DNA of 64,000 nucleotides, taken from Sebastes aleutianus (lineage: Eukaryota > Chordata > Actinopteri > Perciformes > Sebastidae). Each line of letters opens with the position of its first letter. The stretch's first letter is position 1. Both the position numbers and the translations under genes were made by a program. This document shows positions 1 to 14,800 of this stretch, piece by piece. The notes below the pieces were generated by a model. The model saw nothing but the letters and a program-made list of their open reading frames with translations. It ran no database searches and was not told where the DNA came from. The stretch lies in the NCBI GenBank assembly GCA_916700875.1, contig CAKAKS010000060.1, positions 29,854,189 to 29,918,188 of the forward strand, written 5' to 3'.

Positions 1-170
1 GGCCAGTCTGCGTTCGGGAGACGGCATTAGCGAAGGGTATATTTGTTGTATAAATGAATGCTACAACAGCAAATATCAGACATTTTTGACGGCTGAAACA
101 CACTGCAGGCTGCAAATCAAAGTAGAAACAACCACCGGCTCCCATTTGAAATAAAAAAAAAAATAATAAT

Positions 171-838
171 AGGGCTGTCAATCCATTCAAATATTTAATC
201 GCAAATTAATCGCACATTTTTTGTCTGTTCAAAATGTACCTTAAAGAGAGATTTGTCAAGTTTTTAATACTCTTATCAACATGGGAGTGGGCAAATTTGC
301 TGCTTTATAAAATATATGTATATATTTATTATTAGAAATCAATTAACAACACAAAAAAATTACAAATATTGTCCAGAAACCCTCACAGGTACTGCATTTA
401 GCATAAAACATATATGCTCAACTCATAACATGGCAAACTGCAGCCCAACAGGCAACAACGGCTGTCAGTGTGTCAGTGTGCTGACTTGACTATGACTTGC
501 CCCAAACTGCATGTGATTATCATAAAGTGGGCATATCTGTAAAGGGGAGACTCGTGGGTACCCATAGAACCCATTTTTATTCACATATCTTAAGGTCAGA
601 GGTCAAGGGACCCCTTTGAAAATGGCCATGTCAGTTTTTCCTCGCCAAAATTTAGCGCAAGTTTGGATCGTTATTTGGCCTCCTTCGCAACAAGCTAATG
701 TGACATGGTTGGTACCGATGGATTCTTTAGGTTTTCTAGTCTCATTTGATACCACTGATGTATGATACACTGAGCCCGCTACAACCTAAAAATCGCAAGT
801 TGCGTTAATGCTTTAAAAAAATTAGTGGCGTTAAATCG
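171..838. mobile_element. hAT-like non-autonomous element fragment
   Basis: Begins AGGGCTGTCAATCCATTC followed by TTTAATCGC/ATTAATCGCAC motifs and ends in TTAATGC ... GTGGCGTTAAAT, the opposing terminal pattern. AGGGCTGTCAA termini with ATTAATCG repeats are typical of a common fish hAT-derived MITE. The right terminus is incomplete and no target duplication was seen. Confidence 0.55.
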
Positions 839-3318
839 AATTTGTATGCAGGTTTACGCTCAGCCACTTTGACATTTGCATTGCAACTTGCAGCTGGGAA
901 ATATAATGTTGTGGTGTGTTTTTTTTTTCCTCTATGATGCATTGCAGCGAAGCAACTAGTAAATCACAGCCCACCCTCAGACAGGACAGCATGTTGTTTT
1001 GGAAAAGCAAGTGATATTCAGTCATTTGAATGCACTGACTTGCAGTGCCTTTCAGCTACCAAAAAGTCTGCACATAGAGAGACAGATTTCTAGGGCTGTA
1101 CCTGAATGAGGATTTGTGTAAAACAGCGCAGCTAAAAAAAGAGAAAAATAGGCAGTGATTTGACTGACAAAATGCGAGCGGACTCGGGTGCTTCTCGACT
1201 GATTATTTGAATCATGGACGTTTCGAGGGCAGCCCCACAGATTTCTATCAAAATGATTTCTGAAATACTCAAGAATGCCAGGTGAAAGCACGGCTCCAGT
1301 TTGACTCACTATTATCCTGCAGTCCAGAGTGATGGATATCAGCAAGCGGTATACAATATCACCTGTGAACAGAGCGCAGCTGAAAAGATGTTTATAGAAC
1401 CCAGAAAGTCTTTCCTGAGCAAATCAAGGTTAGAAAATTAGCTGCCTACCCCTCCATCTGAATTACGGTGGCCCTGGTGCCATAATCACAGTGTAATTAG
1501 ACTGTAATGAAATATAATGCATGAAAAACTCTCAGCTGTTATACAGAAAACATCTAATATTGTGAGAAAAACAGAGGCCGAGCAGCATGTTTCTTGCTAG
1601 TGCCTGTTATTTTCTGTCAAGCTGTTATAAATGGAACAAATCTGACCTCTGTCCATAACAGTCCCGCCAGTAGCAATCAGTCTGTGTCGAATATGGTTTC
1701 ATGTTGTTACTCATCATATTACAGAAAATAAGAGCCGTGTGACCCAAAGCTTTAAATCCGTTAGTATACAAGACACTCAAAAGCAGAAGCTCAACGACAT
1801 ACAGAAGGTTTCACGGGACAAGCAGCAGTGAAACGTCATCTCAGGCTTGTGCACATAAACTGTAAACCAGTTTATATGATACAAATCGCTACAAAATCAT
1901 TCACAGTGAGGAGACGTGTTGTTTTGGCAGGTCGGAGGCATGTTGAATGGGAAGTCATTTCGCTGTTGTGTGTCGTCCAAGATTTGTTTGCCATATTGTC
2001 CTCGTTGTAACATGGGTAACATAGGGAGGGACGAGGGGAGGGGGTGTGAATATACTGCTTTTCTCAAGAGTGGCAATGACAAGATTTAGGGAATTTGGTG
2101 GCCAGCTGTCACATCAGTCAAGACGAGCCAGACAAGAAATGGTTATAAATGATTCATTCTTTCTGGGTGTCTGCCGGACGGATGGATGGATGGACGGAAG
2201 AACCAAAGCGACTGAGCCATGACTCCCCCCCGCTACCACCCCACGTCAAAGTGTGTGCGTGGGTGGACGGGTGGGTGGCAGTCCCGCACATTCTGCTCAT
2301 CCATCTGGTTCACTTGTGGAATGACAGTCCGACATTTGCATTCGAAAGAAAGGGGAAAATGTTACCAGACTGGATTTGAATTGCTTTCTGCCCGATCCGA
2401 ACCCCGCTCACATCTCACGTTTTTGTGTTTTTTCAAAGCTAAGCAGAGCAAATATTTCACTCACTCACATCACAACAAATAAAACTCTTTCAACGTTGAT
2501 TTAGAATGATATGAGCGAGGAGCAGTGACATTGGTACTGTGGGCAAATATCCAAACCTTTTTCCTCACTCCTGAGACCCACTGCAATTATGTATATTTTT
2601 TGCTTGATGTAAACAACAGCGAGCTGGAGAGCTTTTAATGCATTATTCAAGGTTATATACTACGAATTAACTCAGTTACAATGAAATGGTCCCTTTTAAG
2701 TTCAGCATCAGCGTAGCATCAATTCTGGAAAACATTAAAAGGAAAATGAGGGTGACTTGTAGCATGAATATGATCAAATTGCTTTTGATTCACTTCACGT
2801 TTGTTGTTGAAAAATAACCGAGAGAAAAAAGAGGCGGCAGCCTTGGAAAAGATTTTCAGCTTATTTGTGAGTCAGGGCAACACAAATCTAATCTCGTCTT
2901 ACTTTTTCATTTCTCGCCTACTTTGCACCTGCCAGGTAGAAATTATGTTCATGATACACAATGATGTTGAAGTTTATATTGTAGTATCTTGCATAAAAAT
3001 GTGTCCTGTCCACGTGGGTTTACAAGACTCCAGAAATTAACGTAGAACAGCTGCAGAATGCATCTTCAAATGATACAAAAAGTCCTATAACTAACGAACA
3101 CAAGTTTCACATAATACGTACATTATCAGATATGTATTGTATTATCATTAGATACAAGAAAAACAAGAGTGACAAGATAAAAAAATTGTCCGAGATCTTG
3201 ACATTTTGAGACATACTGTAGGTAGCTAATGAAAACATCACAATTAAACCACACAATTAGTCAACTGACAAGTCAGGTTCAAATTTGTTGGAGGGTCTAC
3301 TTTTTTGGCGTTTTTGCT

Positions 3319-4023
3319 TTAAACCTGCAGTAGGCAGTATATTTTTGGCATCATTGGGCTAAAATTCAATAATAACCTTTCAGCATATTGTAATTCAAGT
3401 GTTCTGAGACAAAACTAGACTTCTGCACCTCCTCATGGCTCTGTTTTCAGGCTTTAAAAAATCTAGCCCGTGATGGGAGACGTTGGCCAATCACAGGTCA
3501 TTTCAGAGAGAGAGCGTTCCTATTGGATGTTCACTCAACGGAGGCAGCTGTCAATCACTCAAACGGTCAAACTAGGGAGTACTGATCAAATATGAATTAA
3601 TATTCTTTTACTGTAATGCCTATTTTTTAGTGTACTGATTAGCTGTAAAATAAGAAAGTTTGCTCCGGCTGGTGGGCGGTGCTTGGTATTTCCTCAACTT
3701 GATCTCAACATGGCTGCCAGGTCACAAACTTTCACATTTTACAGCTAAACAGTACACTACACAATGTTTCTGAAAACATCTGAGGAGAGAAATAGGCATT
3801 ACGGTGACAGAATATTGATTCATATTTGATCAGCGCTGCCTAGTTTGACCATTTGATTGGAGTTTGCGAGTGATTGACAGCTGCTCAGAGACGTTTTCAC
3901 AGAGGCACATGATATTTTTCAGATTACCTGGCTCATGCACTACTGTCAGGATATAATGATTTATAATTCATAACAACATTTTTTTAATCATATTTGCTCC
4001 AATTATACATACTGCAGCTTTAA
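3319..4023 (-). mobile_element. TTAA-flanked MITE with internal palindrome
   Basis: Bounded by TTAA at 3319-3322 and 4020-4023, with inverted ends ACCTGCAGTAGGCAGTAT and ATACTGCAGCT. Inside, the segment from about 3545 to 3665 (GTCAATCACTCAAACGGTC ... TGTAAAATAAGAAAGTTTG) is repeated in reverse orientation at about 3726-3885. Copies at 35294-35931 and 28935-29275 share the core. TTAA target choice suggests a Kolobok- or piggyBac-like mobiliser; that class is inference. Confidence 0.7.
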
Positions 4024-4792
4024 GTGTTTCCAATTTTAGTATACTAATTTACATGTCAATGCTGCCCTTTTTTTTTTCTATGACCAATTTCTTGAGCTCA
4101 GCTTTCATATCGGTTTCCAAGGACCCATGCAAACTGTTCACTCCGAGCTGTTTTTTAATATCATTTTTTGGAGAATTTTTTTTTTTATCTCCTACAGTGA
4201 CACATTTTTAACAGGACAAGAAAACTGGTTGGAGAACAAGAAAGTGCACAAATTGTTATTTTTGCTGTTGGTGACGAGTAATACTGTGGCCAACTTTTCT
4301 TGGCCGAGAAGCTGTTTGACTGTCCTCACATTGGCTGAGTTTCCTTGTTTGCTCATCTCATAGGAAATGAATGTCCTTCCAATTGGTTATTGCCACGTTG
4401 ATAACAGAGTGTTTTTTCTGGTTAGCATTATAAAGTCACAGGAAAGTAGGTTCTCCCAAAACAAGAAGTACTTAAAGATTGTTAAGAAGTGGTTCACAAC
4501 TTAGAACTGCAGATAGCTGTTTGCATTGCAACAAAAGTTGTATATTTCAAACCAAAGCTGACTCTCAGCCAACCGTTTACCGGGCCATTTCTTATAACTT
4601 CTGGCAACTGAAAAGGAAAAAAAGGCTCCGACAGACGGTGCCAAATTGCACTTTGGATTGTGGCCAATGTACAGCAGTAGTTCAGTAATCATGCAGTAAA
4701 ACGGGGGACTTCCAAAGAGGCTACATCTATATTGTGACAACCCATACGGAGTTTAATCAGTGTTGGTTTTGTTTTGTGTCGTGTCTCAACAG

Positions 4793-4996
4793 GGGTGGAA
4801 CTGCTCGCTTTGTACAACCACCCGCCGGTCCGAGAGGGCCAGATGAAGTACTACACTGTCAAGGTGCCACTGCGGGTTCAAAACTGTGATGAGGGGGTCA
4901 AAGGCGTGGAGGCCAATTGGCTGGATCACATGACCCAGCACTTCAACAATGGAGCCTCACTGGTCGATGGATACTTCCACCTGGGCAACGTGAACG
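4793..4996 (+). CDS. rftn1: rftn1 exon (first one in window)
   Basis: Acceptor TCTCAACAG ends at 4792 and donor GTAAGC starts at 4997. Two leading bases (GG) complete a split codon, then 67 full codons follow, and one G is left for the next exon. Residues include ALYNHPP, QMKYYTVKVPLRV and ANWLDHMTQHFNNGASLV, which align with the raftlin-1 segment around its ANWLEHM motif. The exon is followed by a 10.8-kb intron. Confidence 0.93.
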
Positions 4997-7900
4997 GTAA
5001 GCCAGTATGACGCGCCGTCACTGCACAACACAGATTTTTCTCAGGAAAAATATGTGGGACGAAATGTCTCATAAGGGATAAAATTCACTGCAATTTGAAT
5101 ACCCACACATGCTGTTTTTAGGTCACAGCTCACCCACAATCAAGACACATTAGAATTAGAGGTTAATAACGTACAAACAATACAAATAAAACAACAGTCC
5201 CTTAAATATTAAAAGAGCCGTCACCTTTGGTCTTGTTTTCTTACACTCCCCACAGTTGTTCCTCTTCAGGGACTCTCACAGCTCAGACAATTACAGTTAA
5301 TAAAACTTGAAAAGGTTCCCAAATTGCCTTTTTTTCCCCTTACACAGTAAAACTGTCAACATCAAGCAGAAGCCAAATTCACATCAACATCTATATATAA
5401 AATAAAAGGCCCGGAGCTGGTAATGATGCACCTTGGCCTGTGTGGCATATTTAAGTTACACTTGTATATATACAGTATGACTCTGATAATAATACTTCTA
5501 CAGTCAGCGTCACGAAGGGGTGCAATCCATCAGGATTTTTGTCCCGTAAACACACACTGAAGGACTGCGGAAGCTGTGGCTATCACATGGTTGAAATGTC
5601 AAGCTCTATCAAGCTATATTATCATTTTTATGCAACTAAAATGTTACAATTAACTTTCATGAACTGAAAACACAGGGTTAAAAGTTGTAAGATGAGAACA
5701 CGGACAACGCTGTGGTAGCGACCTGTCAATCTAAAGGTAGCCCCGCCCTAAAATATCCCCTGCTTTATGGTCTATTTGACTCAAAATGGGACCATAATTT
5801 ACTAAATGAACATCATGCTGTATTGAAAAGGACTGAAGAGAAACTAGGGATTGAGACTATAAGCTCATGTTTACAATGTTTACTGAGGTAATAAATCAAG
5901 TGAGAAGTAGGCTCATTTTCTCATAGACTTCTATACAATCAGACTTATTTTTACAACCAGAGGAGTCGCCCCCTGCTGGCTATTAGAAAGAATGCAGGTC
6001 TAATGCACTGCTGCATTGGCTTCACTTTTCAGACCCGGAGGTTGCCCACTGGCATGAATCCTACTGATTTTGATGTACCCCAGACTTTTCCTCTTACGCC
6101 ACCAGCAGGTCAAAGTTTTCATTCATCCCGTGAAATATCTCAACATCTACGACCTGGACTGGCACAAATGTGTGGCTTTAAATTAAATGTCTGACCAAAC
6201 TACTGGATAGATCACCATGAAATTTGGTATTGACTAGGGATGCACCGATGCACCGAGACAGCTCAATGTTTAGAGCTTTGCTCTATCACCAACCTGGCTT
6301 CGTACTTTCACCCGTAAAAATGCATTGGTTCCTGCGGTTCCTGTAATGCCTAAAAAACACCAAGCAGTGGTGAAGTGCGGCCTGCGGCGGGCTGCCATGC
6401 AATGTCTATAGAAAGCTGCGGCAGCCACTCCGAGCTCAGCCGTCTGATCCTGCGGCTAGGTGCGACCAACTAAAAGTTGGGGTTAGTTTAACTTTTGGCG
6501 GCGAGAATGCGGCCGAGAATACCTGCAGCCAGTCCTGTGACTCCTGTGACATGTTGACCTATATTACAAAGAATTTCTTCCCACCTGAAACACATGAACA
6601 TGAAAATGTAATTACTGCGGCGAGCGTCTGCTTGGTGTGCCTCCGGCGTAAGGCTTGATGAAGATAACATCCAATACATGGCTCACATCAGAAGTTGGTC
6701 AAAGTCTTCCACAATGGCTTCACATGTCAATCCACTGTCTGCACTGACGATTAGCGAAATGTTAGCACTTTAAATTGCAAGAGGATTTAAGGGAAGTTGA
6801 GACACTGCAATGGTGTCTTACAAATGACAGAAGGATGGAGTCTGTTTTCACCAGCGTGCTGTGTGGCTGACATAACGATTCTTTCTTTTTGGAGGATGCT
6901 TTAGAAGCTGGAGTTCATGGAGCTGTCTCGTATCCTCTTTTAAACTATTTCCTGTTTAGGTTTTCCTCTTCCATCAGACCCCGGCGGCTCTGTGCTTCAC
7001 TCTGACACTGGAGAAATCAGCCAGCCAGAGTAAATAAGAGTCATAATTCATTAATCTGGGAAAGTGAACGCCTCAGCAACTCTGAAACATAGATAATTAA
7101 CCTGATAACAAATTAGTGCCTCCCTGCATATTTTATGTCCTGAGAATGGAGTAATGAAGTGTATTATTATGATTCAATTTTTTTCTGCTTATTAGGGTCC
7201 TCTAACATATTTTGCATTTTTAATGCGCTGCAGATATGCGTCTCTTGAACAGTGAAATGACTGGGTAGGATTGAAAGCAGATCAGCTGAATTATGAAACT
7301 GTCTCTGCCTGCACTGACTTATAGGACTGAACTCAGCCCACAGCTTAAGCTCAGCCACTTTAGAAAACAGACAACTTTACAGAGGTGAATGCTGTACTTT
7401 GTGGATTTTGGTCTCTTGAGAGTAGCTGGCAGTATGACATCAAAGCGGCACCCCGTTTGTTATTAGCAGCTAATTACATCAAACAGCCGTGCAGCTCGGC
7501 TCCAGAATCAGTATCCATTCCTGCCGTTTCCATATTTAGCAACTTCTTTGAGACGAGTTTCTGAATTCATGATGAGACGCTCGGCACGATGCAGGAGACC
7601 ATCTCAACCACATAAACATCAAGGACATGTTTGACAGCAAAACAGCACACAAAAGGACGTGGACTGACAGAGACGGACGCGTGCAGTTGGACGGGTGATC
7701 GTAGTGACAGTGACAGGCTTGTTTTGAGATACAGAGCAAACCAGCGTGCTTCAGCTTTCATGTACTGACAGATACACATGCGGTCTAATGAGTGCAACTG
7801 TGCTTTTTTCGAAGACTGACCTTCTTCTGCCCTTTTGTTTTTTTGCTTTTATCCTGTTGTACTAATATTGTTTTTACACTATTTATCCCTTAGAGGAAGT

Positions 7901-10900
7901 GTTGCTGAGCCTGCATGCTTTTTTATTATGGATGGTAACGGTCTGTCGGTTGGTTGGCCAGTCAGCCACTTTGGTCCAAACTGAAATATCTCAACAACTG
8001 GATTGCCATGGAATTTGGTGCACATATAAATGGTGCCAAGAGGCTGACCCCTAATGGTCATCCCCTGACATTTCCTGTTGCGCCACTCGGGGGGTGACAT
8101 TTGTGGTTTTGAGGGAAATGTCTCCACATCTAGTGGATGGATAGCCATGAAATGCAGTACAGATATTCATATTGCCCTCAAGAGGAATAGGAATATCTTT
8201 GGCAATCCCTTCTTTTTTATGTCTAGCACCATCATCAGGTAAAATTGGTCCAGTACTGAGGTTTATGATCATATATCTGCAAAACTCATGACATTCCTAA
8301 CAGCCTCGGTTATACTTTGTGTTTAGTGCTAATTAGCCGTGGCGACGGCTGAGCTGGCGTCTCGTCGCTAACAGTGCTAACAACGCTAACAGTGAAAACA
8401 ATGGCAACGGTGCAGACCGGGCTAACTGTGTTAAGTTGGTGGTGGACCGGAGGGTGGATGCTACGCTTCCGCAATGGCGACGTCGGTCGGGACGGTGTTA
8501 TAAATTGTACCTACTGTATGAGAGCAGTGCAGAGCAGTGCAGAGCAGTGCAGAGCAGCGGCCGCGAGCTAGCCAGTGGGGCAGGCTTGCATGCACGAACA
8601 TGCACTAATAAAGCATGTGAGGCCGGCTCGACTTTGACAACAAAGCACAGAGAAGCTCTGATTACAACACACACAGAGGGAGGGCGACTTCATTCTCTGC
8701 TCAGGTAGACATTACTCCTCTATATCTTTACACAGCAAATAGTTGTTTATATATTAATGCTCTGGATATCATATAGAGCACCATTAAGTCCTGCTAGTGA
8801 TGTGTTGCTTTTATTATATCTGGGAGTTGGCTGGTATAGCTTCAATCCTCTATCACAAAGAGCCTCTGAAGTGCCTTGCTCACAGGAAAATAGCCTGAAG
8901 GATGGGAGAGATCTGAGAGATGCTGGTCCTCGTTTGAACCAGAGACCCTCGTCTTAAAATCCTGCAAACCTGCCTGATTGGAAAGTTTTAAGCAGTTGTG
9001 ATGCTGTGTGATCTGAGACAGATCTTAAAGTCCAATTTGGCGTCTTTGAAAATGCAACAGATTTCCCATCAGTCATCCACCCTAATACAATACAGATCTA
9101 TTTCAGTGCCAACACTGATTGTACTGCGAGTCAACACAAACCACTAAAAGTAAACCATATATTAACAATTATTCATTATTGTGCTATTGTTATGCAAAGC
9201 CCATCATTCAGTAACTGATTGAAATTAATTATCCATGCAGCTCTGTGCATCTGATGTCTAAATTCCAAATACTAATATGATTTATAATCAACTCGAAAGC
9301 ACTCAAAGAGCTGCATACCTTAATCATGGAGGGGTGAAGGGAGAATGGACAATGTGACTGACATGCCAATATTGCCCTTTTTTAAATTTATATTGGATAT
9401 GGGCCAATCAGCATATGACCCTCATATAAAGTGGTTTATTGTCCTGAATTGTTTGCTGCTTCTGTATAATTTCAACTCACTGATCTCTATGCTCTCGCCC
9501 TGCTTAATTAGATTAATTAGTACATTTAAGAGGATTTATTCACCTTTTTAAGAATTTTTAAACCTAAATTACATTTTTACAGTTAGAAATCTCATTGCAT
9601 TTATTGCAAGGAGCATGCGCGCTCGCGTGTGGCCGGAGCCTCTCCTCCTCTGCCTGCCTTCACTAACACAGCGCGCGCGTTCTCGCGTACTCCCTCCACC
9701 TCTAGACGTGAACGTGCGCTCACTACACACTGCAGGAGAGTTAGTTTAGCTCTGAGAATATCTAATGAATGCAAAGTGGACATTTGTGCAGAAATAACTG
9801 CTGCAGCTCCTCCAGACCAACAGAGGTTTCCCGTGTCTTGTGAAGTGACGGAGCTCCGCAGAGAGAAACGTTGTCGTCTTGTTACCGACCGGGTGCCGGT
9901 GTCTTCCCTGTTCTCTCCGGCTGCGGACGGGAGGCGATAACGTTACTCGCTGCGGAGCCCTGCTGCCTCAGCCTGCGCTGAGGCAGGAAAAGCCAACACT
10001 ATGATCAGCATTGATTCATGGAGAGACCTTCGTCTGATCAGCTAACATTACTGCCAAGCAGGTGAAATATAGAGCGATATTGTGGTTTTAGCTGACGTGT
10101 GTCGCCTCACTGTTTTGAGCGATGCTCGTTCAAGTCTATTTAGAGCGAGGAAGCGCGAGCTCGACGCTGACTTTCATTGATTTCACGGCCACAGGCGTCG
10201 CTGTTAACAAGCATTTCTGAAAGTTACAAATAGTCCCTTTAAATATACTATGAAGAGCTTTAATTTTGGGTTGATTTTGGCGGTCCCTGCGGACAAAAGC
10301 GATAGCGTTTCCGAGCACCAGTCCCTTTAGAAAACCTCTCATTTTACTGCAGTAGGGTTTGAAAGTCTGCCCCGCTCAGTCCTGGTTCTCTCGTGCCTCC
10401 CTTCCCTCCAGCGGGCCCAGCAATACAACCAAATCTGGGTCTGTCTGCGGCGGACCCGGTGGCACCATTGACAAGCCAATCTTCTTGCTTGTGGTCTTGT
10501 TTACTTATGTAGCTCATATAGAGGTATCAGTATTAAATTAAGACTGTTTCATAAACAGTTCCTCACAGTAACTTTAACAATGAGAAAAATTATCTTTCTC
10601 TAATGTTGTTGTTGTTGTTGTTTATATTTCTGATTGTTGACCAAGAGTTCATAGATTACCTGCCTTTTGTTTTAGCATGTGCATCACTGCGCATGTTCCT
10701 GCAGGTTCTGCGACTCTGGCCTTTTCCTAAATACTGTGCTACCTCTCTGTCGTCTCTGACAGTCGGCTGTTTGCCATGGTCCAGAGGGATGCTATTATGC
10801 ACACAAAAACACACCGTGTCCCCATGCTCTTTCTAAAGATGGGTTTCCATGGTGAAGCTGGATGAGAAAGCATTAGGGGGCATTGTTCGCGTACGCATGT

Positions 10901-11846
10901 GTATCTGTGTGTGGATCGCTCAGGTGGTGTAAGTCCTGTCTGGTGTGGCAGGATTGTTTGCAGTGAGTGGAGACCTCGCCTGAGCCACGGGGTAGGATAT
11001 TACAGCAATATTGAATTTACAGATCCTAAGCTGCACGCAGGCCGCCCCGCTGTCATAAGACACACATTAAAGATTCATACAAACTGTGGCACTGCCTGCA
11101 AACACACACACACATACATACACAGTATGCCTACATGTATCCACATATACCTTCAAAGACACACACGTACACCCATTTAGACACACAAGTTCACACTACC
11201 TCCCTGGAGTTGGCAGCAGGGGTTGAGTTTGTTTACTGAAGAACCGACAGTAATGGTGTTGACGGGGAGTTTGCCTTTGTTACTTGTATAGCTTAAGCTA
11301 TCTCCAGAGCCACAATGAGGATTTGTAGCCCGGTTGTGAGACATTGAGCTATTCATATGCATGACAGTCAGCCCTCACTGGTTTCTAAATTTGGGTAAAG
11401 CCAATGGAGGGAGAAAAACAAGGGAGAGAGAGAGAGAGGAGAAGATACAGGAAATATGAAATTCCAATAAGGTTTTTTTGGGGGGAGGGTTTTCGGTGAA
11501 AAGAAATTCAGGGAAGGAAAACCATGTGCAAGCGTTTCTCTGAGACAAAAGATTAGAACTGCAATGTTTGTGTATGTGTGTGTACTTACAGTATGTGCAT
11601 ACAGGATGCACACGTGTCTCTATGTGGTTGTAGTTATCTCTATACAGGTTTTGACAGCACAGAATGAGTTGCAGTCAGAAGACAGGTTCTACCACTCAGT
11701 GCTCACTTAGCACTGGTAATTTAAACTAGCGCTAGGCGATATGGCTTGTAAATAATATATTTACATTATTCAATTATTTATTTTAATACATTATAATTAC
11801 AATATTTAATTAGGATATATCGCAATATACAATATATATATTGTAC

Positions 11847-11884
<38 letters not shown>

Positions 11885-14800
11885 CAATCAATCAATCGAT
11901 CATCATCATCAATACATCATTGAGAATTATAACATTTTCTATTTAAACAGGCACAGCTTTTCTAGCCTTTACGGCACTGGTTTAGCGGCCCACGAAACCA
12001 ATTGCATTCATTGTAAATCTTCTCTGGTGATGCTACTCAGCCAATCAAATCTGTGCATTTTGATAAGCATTGATCATCAATATACTCGATGTTGGTGATA
12101 TAGTCAATTACTACATCCCACGTAGAACAAGCCGCAATACATTGTGTATATTCAATATATCGCCCAACCCTAGACCTTTAAACTATGCAGTTCAGTGTAT
12201 TTGGGCATATGAGCAAAATGGCAAATGCACTCAGGTGGTTAAAGCCAAATCAATTACAGTAATCACTGCGCATTAGAACATGTGAACAATGTGAACAAAG
12301 CGGTTGTTTGCCATCCCCTGTGGTTGACTTGTCAATAGCGCAGTATTGCAATATTGCGGTTATTGCGACAGCCCCACAACGTGACCTGACTTCCTCCTTC
12401 ACTACCGTCATAACTACGCCCACGTAGAGCGTCACAGTTTGACGCGTAGGACCACTGACCAAGCTGCCATATTTGACGAGTTGGGAGTGAGAACTGGCTG
12501 GCATTAGCTGGGCTAAACATGAGCACCCACCCACTATCACACACACTTGTTAAATAGAAAAGTAGATCATGTTCACAGCTGTAGGGCTTAAATGAATGAC
12601 TCAACAGCTCAAGTGATGAGGTTCCATTTATTTATTGAGATTCTCAGGAGCCCTGTGATAATCCTTATACATCAGCAGGCACAAGTCCAACAGAGGGTTT
12701 TGACAGCTAGCGTTGGTGATGATCCACAAATATGAATGACGCTGAAGTTCCAGTTTGTTTTTTTCACACTGAAAGACTGTCCTCTGTATCTAGTGAAGGA
12801 AATGATTGCTCCCACATAAGCTTTAGTCACAAAAATATGGTTATCTTTTAGTTCTACCACGTTAAAAATGTAATTGCCAGTGCATGTACTGTAATTCCCA
12901 GGGTGGATGGAGGATAAATCCCCTCCACAGCTGTAAAAAAGCGAATTTCTCACCCTTAACCTCCCAGTTGACTTTGGCCTGTGCACGTGGCTGGGCTCAC
13001 ACAGTATAAAACATATCAGCTGTAACTTGGTGGAAAATAGAAATGAATGAATATTAATACAGATTAAAAAATTGCTTTCCCACCTGGAGTTTTCCAACCC
13101 TGTATCTTCTGTATTAAAGCACACAGATTATACATTTGCAAACACCCCCTGGTATCTAATCCTCTGTTCCTTCTCTACCAGCTAAAGTCTGCCTGGTAAC
13201 CAACAGGTGCCAGCCTGCCAACTGCTAAACCTTTGGCTCCGCAGGGAAGAGCCACATCCAATCCACACATATTAGACACCATGGTCTCTTTTTCTTTTTC
13301 TCTCTCTGGATGTCCACTCGTCCTGTTTGAAATATAAATAAGCTGTCAGCAAACTGTCTCCAGCTCTCTGAGGCAGCGCCTGGCACACATGTTTAAATCA
13401 TGTCAGCAGACATGACCTTGGGCGGGGTCACTTTCCAGCTCGGCGGCGGGCAACTGGACTTGAACACATGTACACTTATCTGTGAAAGCTTTGCTTCATT
13501 TGAGTCTATGTGGAGGTAGAAAGGAGTTACCGCTTTTATTGTTGTAGTCTGAGTACCGTGACGTCTTATCCGTTCCGTATCCGTCAACCAAAACAAACCG
13601 CTAATCGAGAAAATAATCGATAGATTAATTGATTATGAAAGGAATCATTAGCTGCGGCCCTAGCTGGAATCATTACTACTTCTGAGGCCAGACTGACAGG
13701 TGATGCACAGTTGCACACAACTTCATGGGAACAACTTCCTGTGTACTTTCTCTGCTGTTTCCTCGTTCGAAACACTGTGTGCTAGAAATCCATGTACAAC
13801 AGCAGGTTTGCGAACATGTCCATGAATATTAGGAACAAACTGCTTCCAAACTTACTTGATATGTACAGCCAAAGACCTCCCGTCTACATTCAAACGCCCA
13901 CACACCAAAGATACTACAAACTCAACACTTTTCAGTCTCTGTGTGTCAGCTTACACATGCTGGGTGACTGTTGGTGATCCTCTCGTCTGTCATTTAGGTG
14001 CTGATTTCAGCTGCATGTGTGTCACTTGCTGTCACCCCGCCACTCCAGCTATCTGACCCCCACCCCCTCCATTTGCTTCTGCGTCTTTCAGTCCCAACGC
14101 TGTCACTCCCTGTTTTTAGTGCGACTGTATTTGCATGCCTCGCCCTGCGACCTTGACTGTGTGAGTCACGGGGGGATGGAGAGCAATTTTACTGAGGGCG
14201 CACGCACGGTGGTTTTTGCAAGTGTAAACAACTTATTCTCAGTCGGCCCGCCGGCTGCTCGGCTCAGCTCTCAGTCAATAGGCGCGAGATAATGTTTATT
14301 CGTGCACGCAACCGGTGCATTCCCCTGACGGACTCGACGCCCCCAGCAACCAACTCCTTCTCATCCACTTCCCTCCTTCTCCCTCTTTTCTCTCTCTTCT
14401 TGCTTAGCCTCTGTTTGCATTATCACCAGAGACCGCTCCCTCCAGAGCAGCGAGACAGAAACCCTGTGTCGATCTCACCCGAGTGATCCCTGTCGCGCCG
14501 GCAAGGAACCGACGGTGGGCCTCGGCGCCTCGCATTTTCCGGAAAGGCTTCTTTCCAATTATATGCCAAGGGCTGACGAATGAGATGGAGAAGCGTTGGA
14601 CTGGGGGAGGAAGGGGGCGACGGAGGAAGAGAAAAGGCGAACGGGTGGAAGGGGTGAACAACGACAATGTCTGTATGTGAGAGACTAGATGTCTAAGAGA
14701 TGTCCTCAATTGAGCGTGCATGGGTCCTAAATAGGTTTTCAGGGAGGGGGGGGAATAAAAGAGCCTGTCATCCGTCCACTCCATCTCTCCTACTGTCTTG

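Larger units (their letters stand above)
1..4792 (+). other. rftn1: rftn1 intron (left part cut off)
   Basis: Non-coding, because the exon at 4793 starts in mid-codon. It holds a hAT-like repeat at 171-838 and a TTAA-flanked palindromic element at 3323-4019. Between 839 and 3318 I see no gene; there is a purine/pyrimidine-rich stretch near 2030 and short open frames that look accidental. Confidence 0.7.

Noticed and set aside
9629..9940. 103-codon frame and a CpG-rich island-like block
   Set aside because: Sits in a CpG-rich dispersed repeat with a repeat terminus at 10243; not a promoter or gene by the evidence available.
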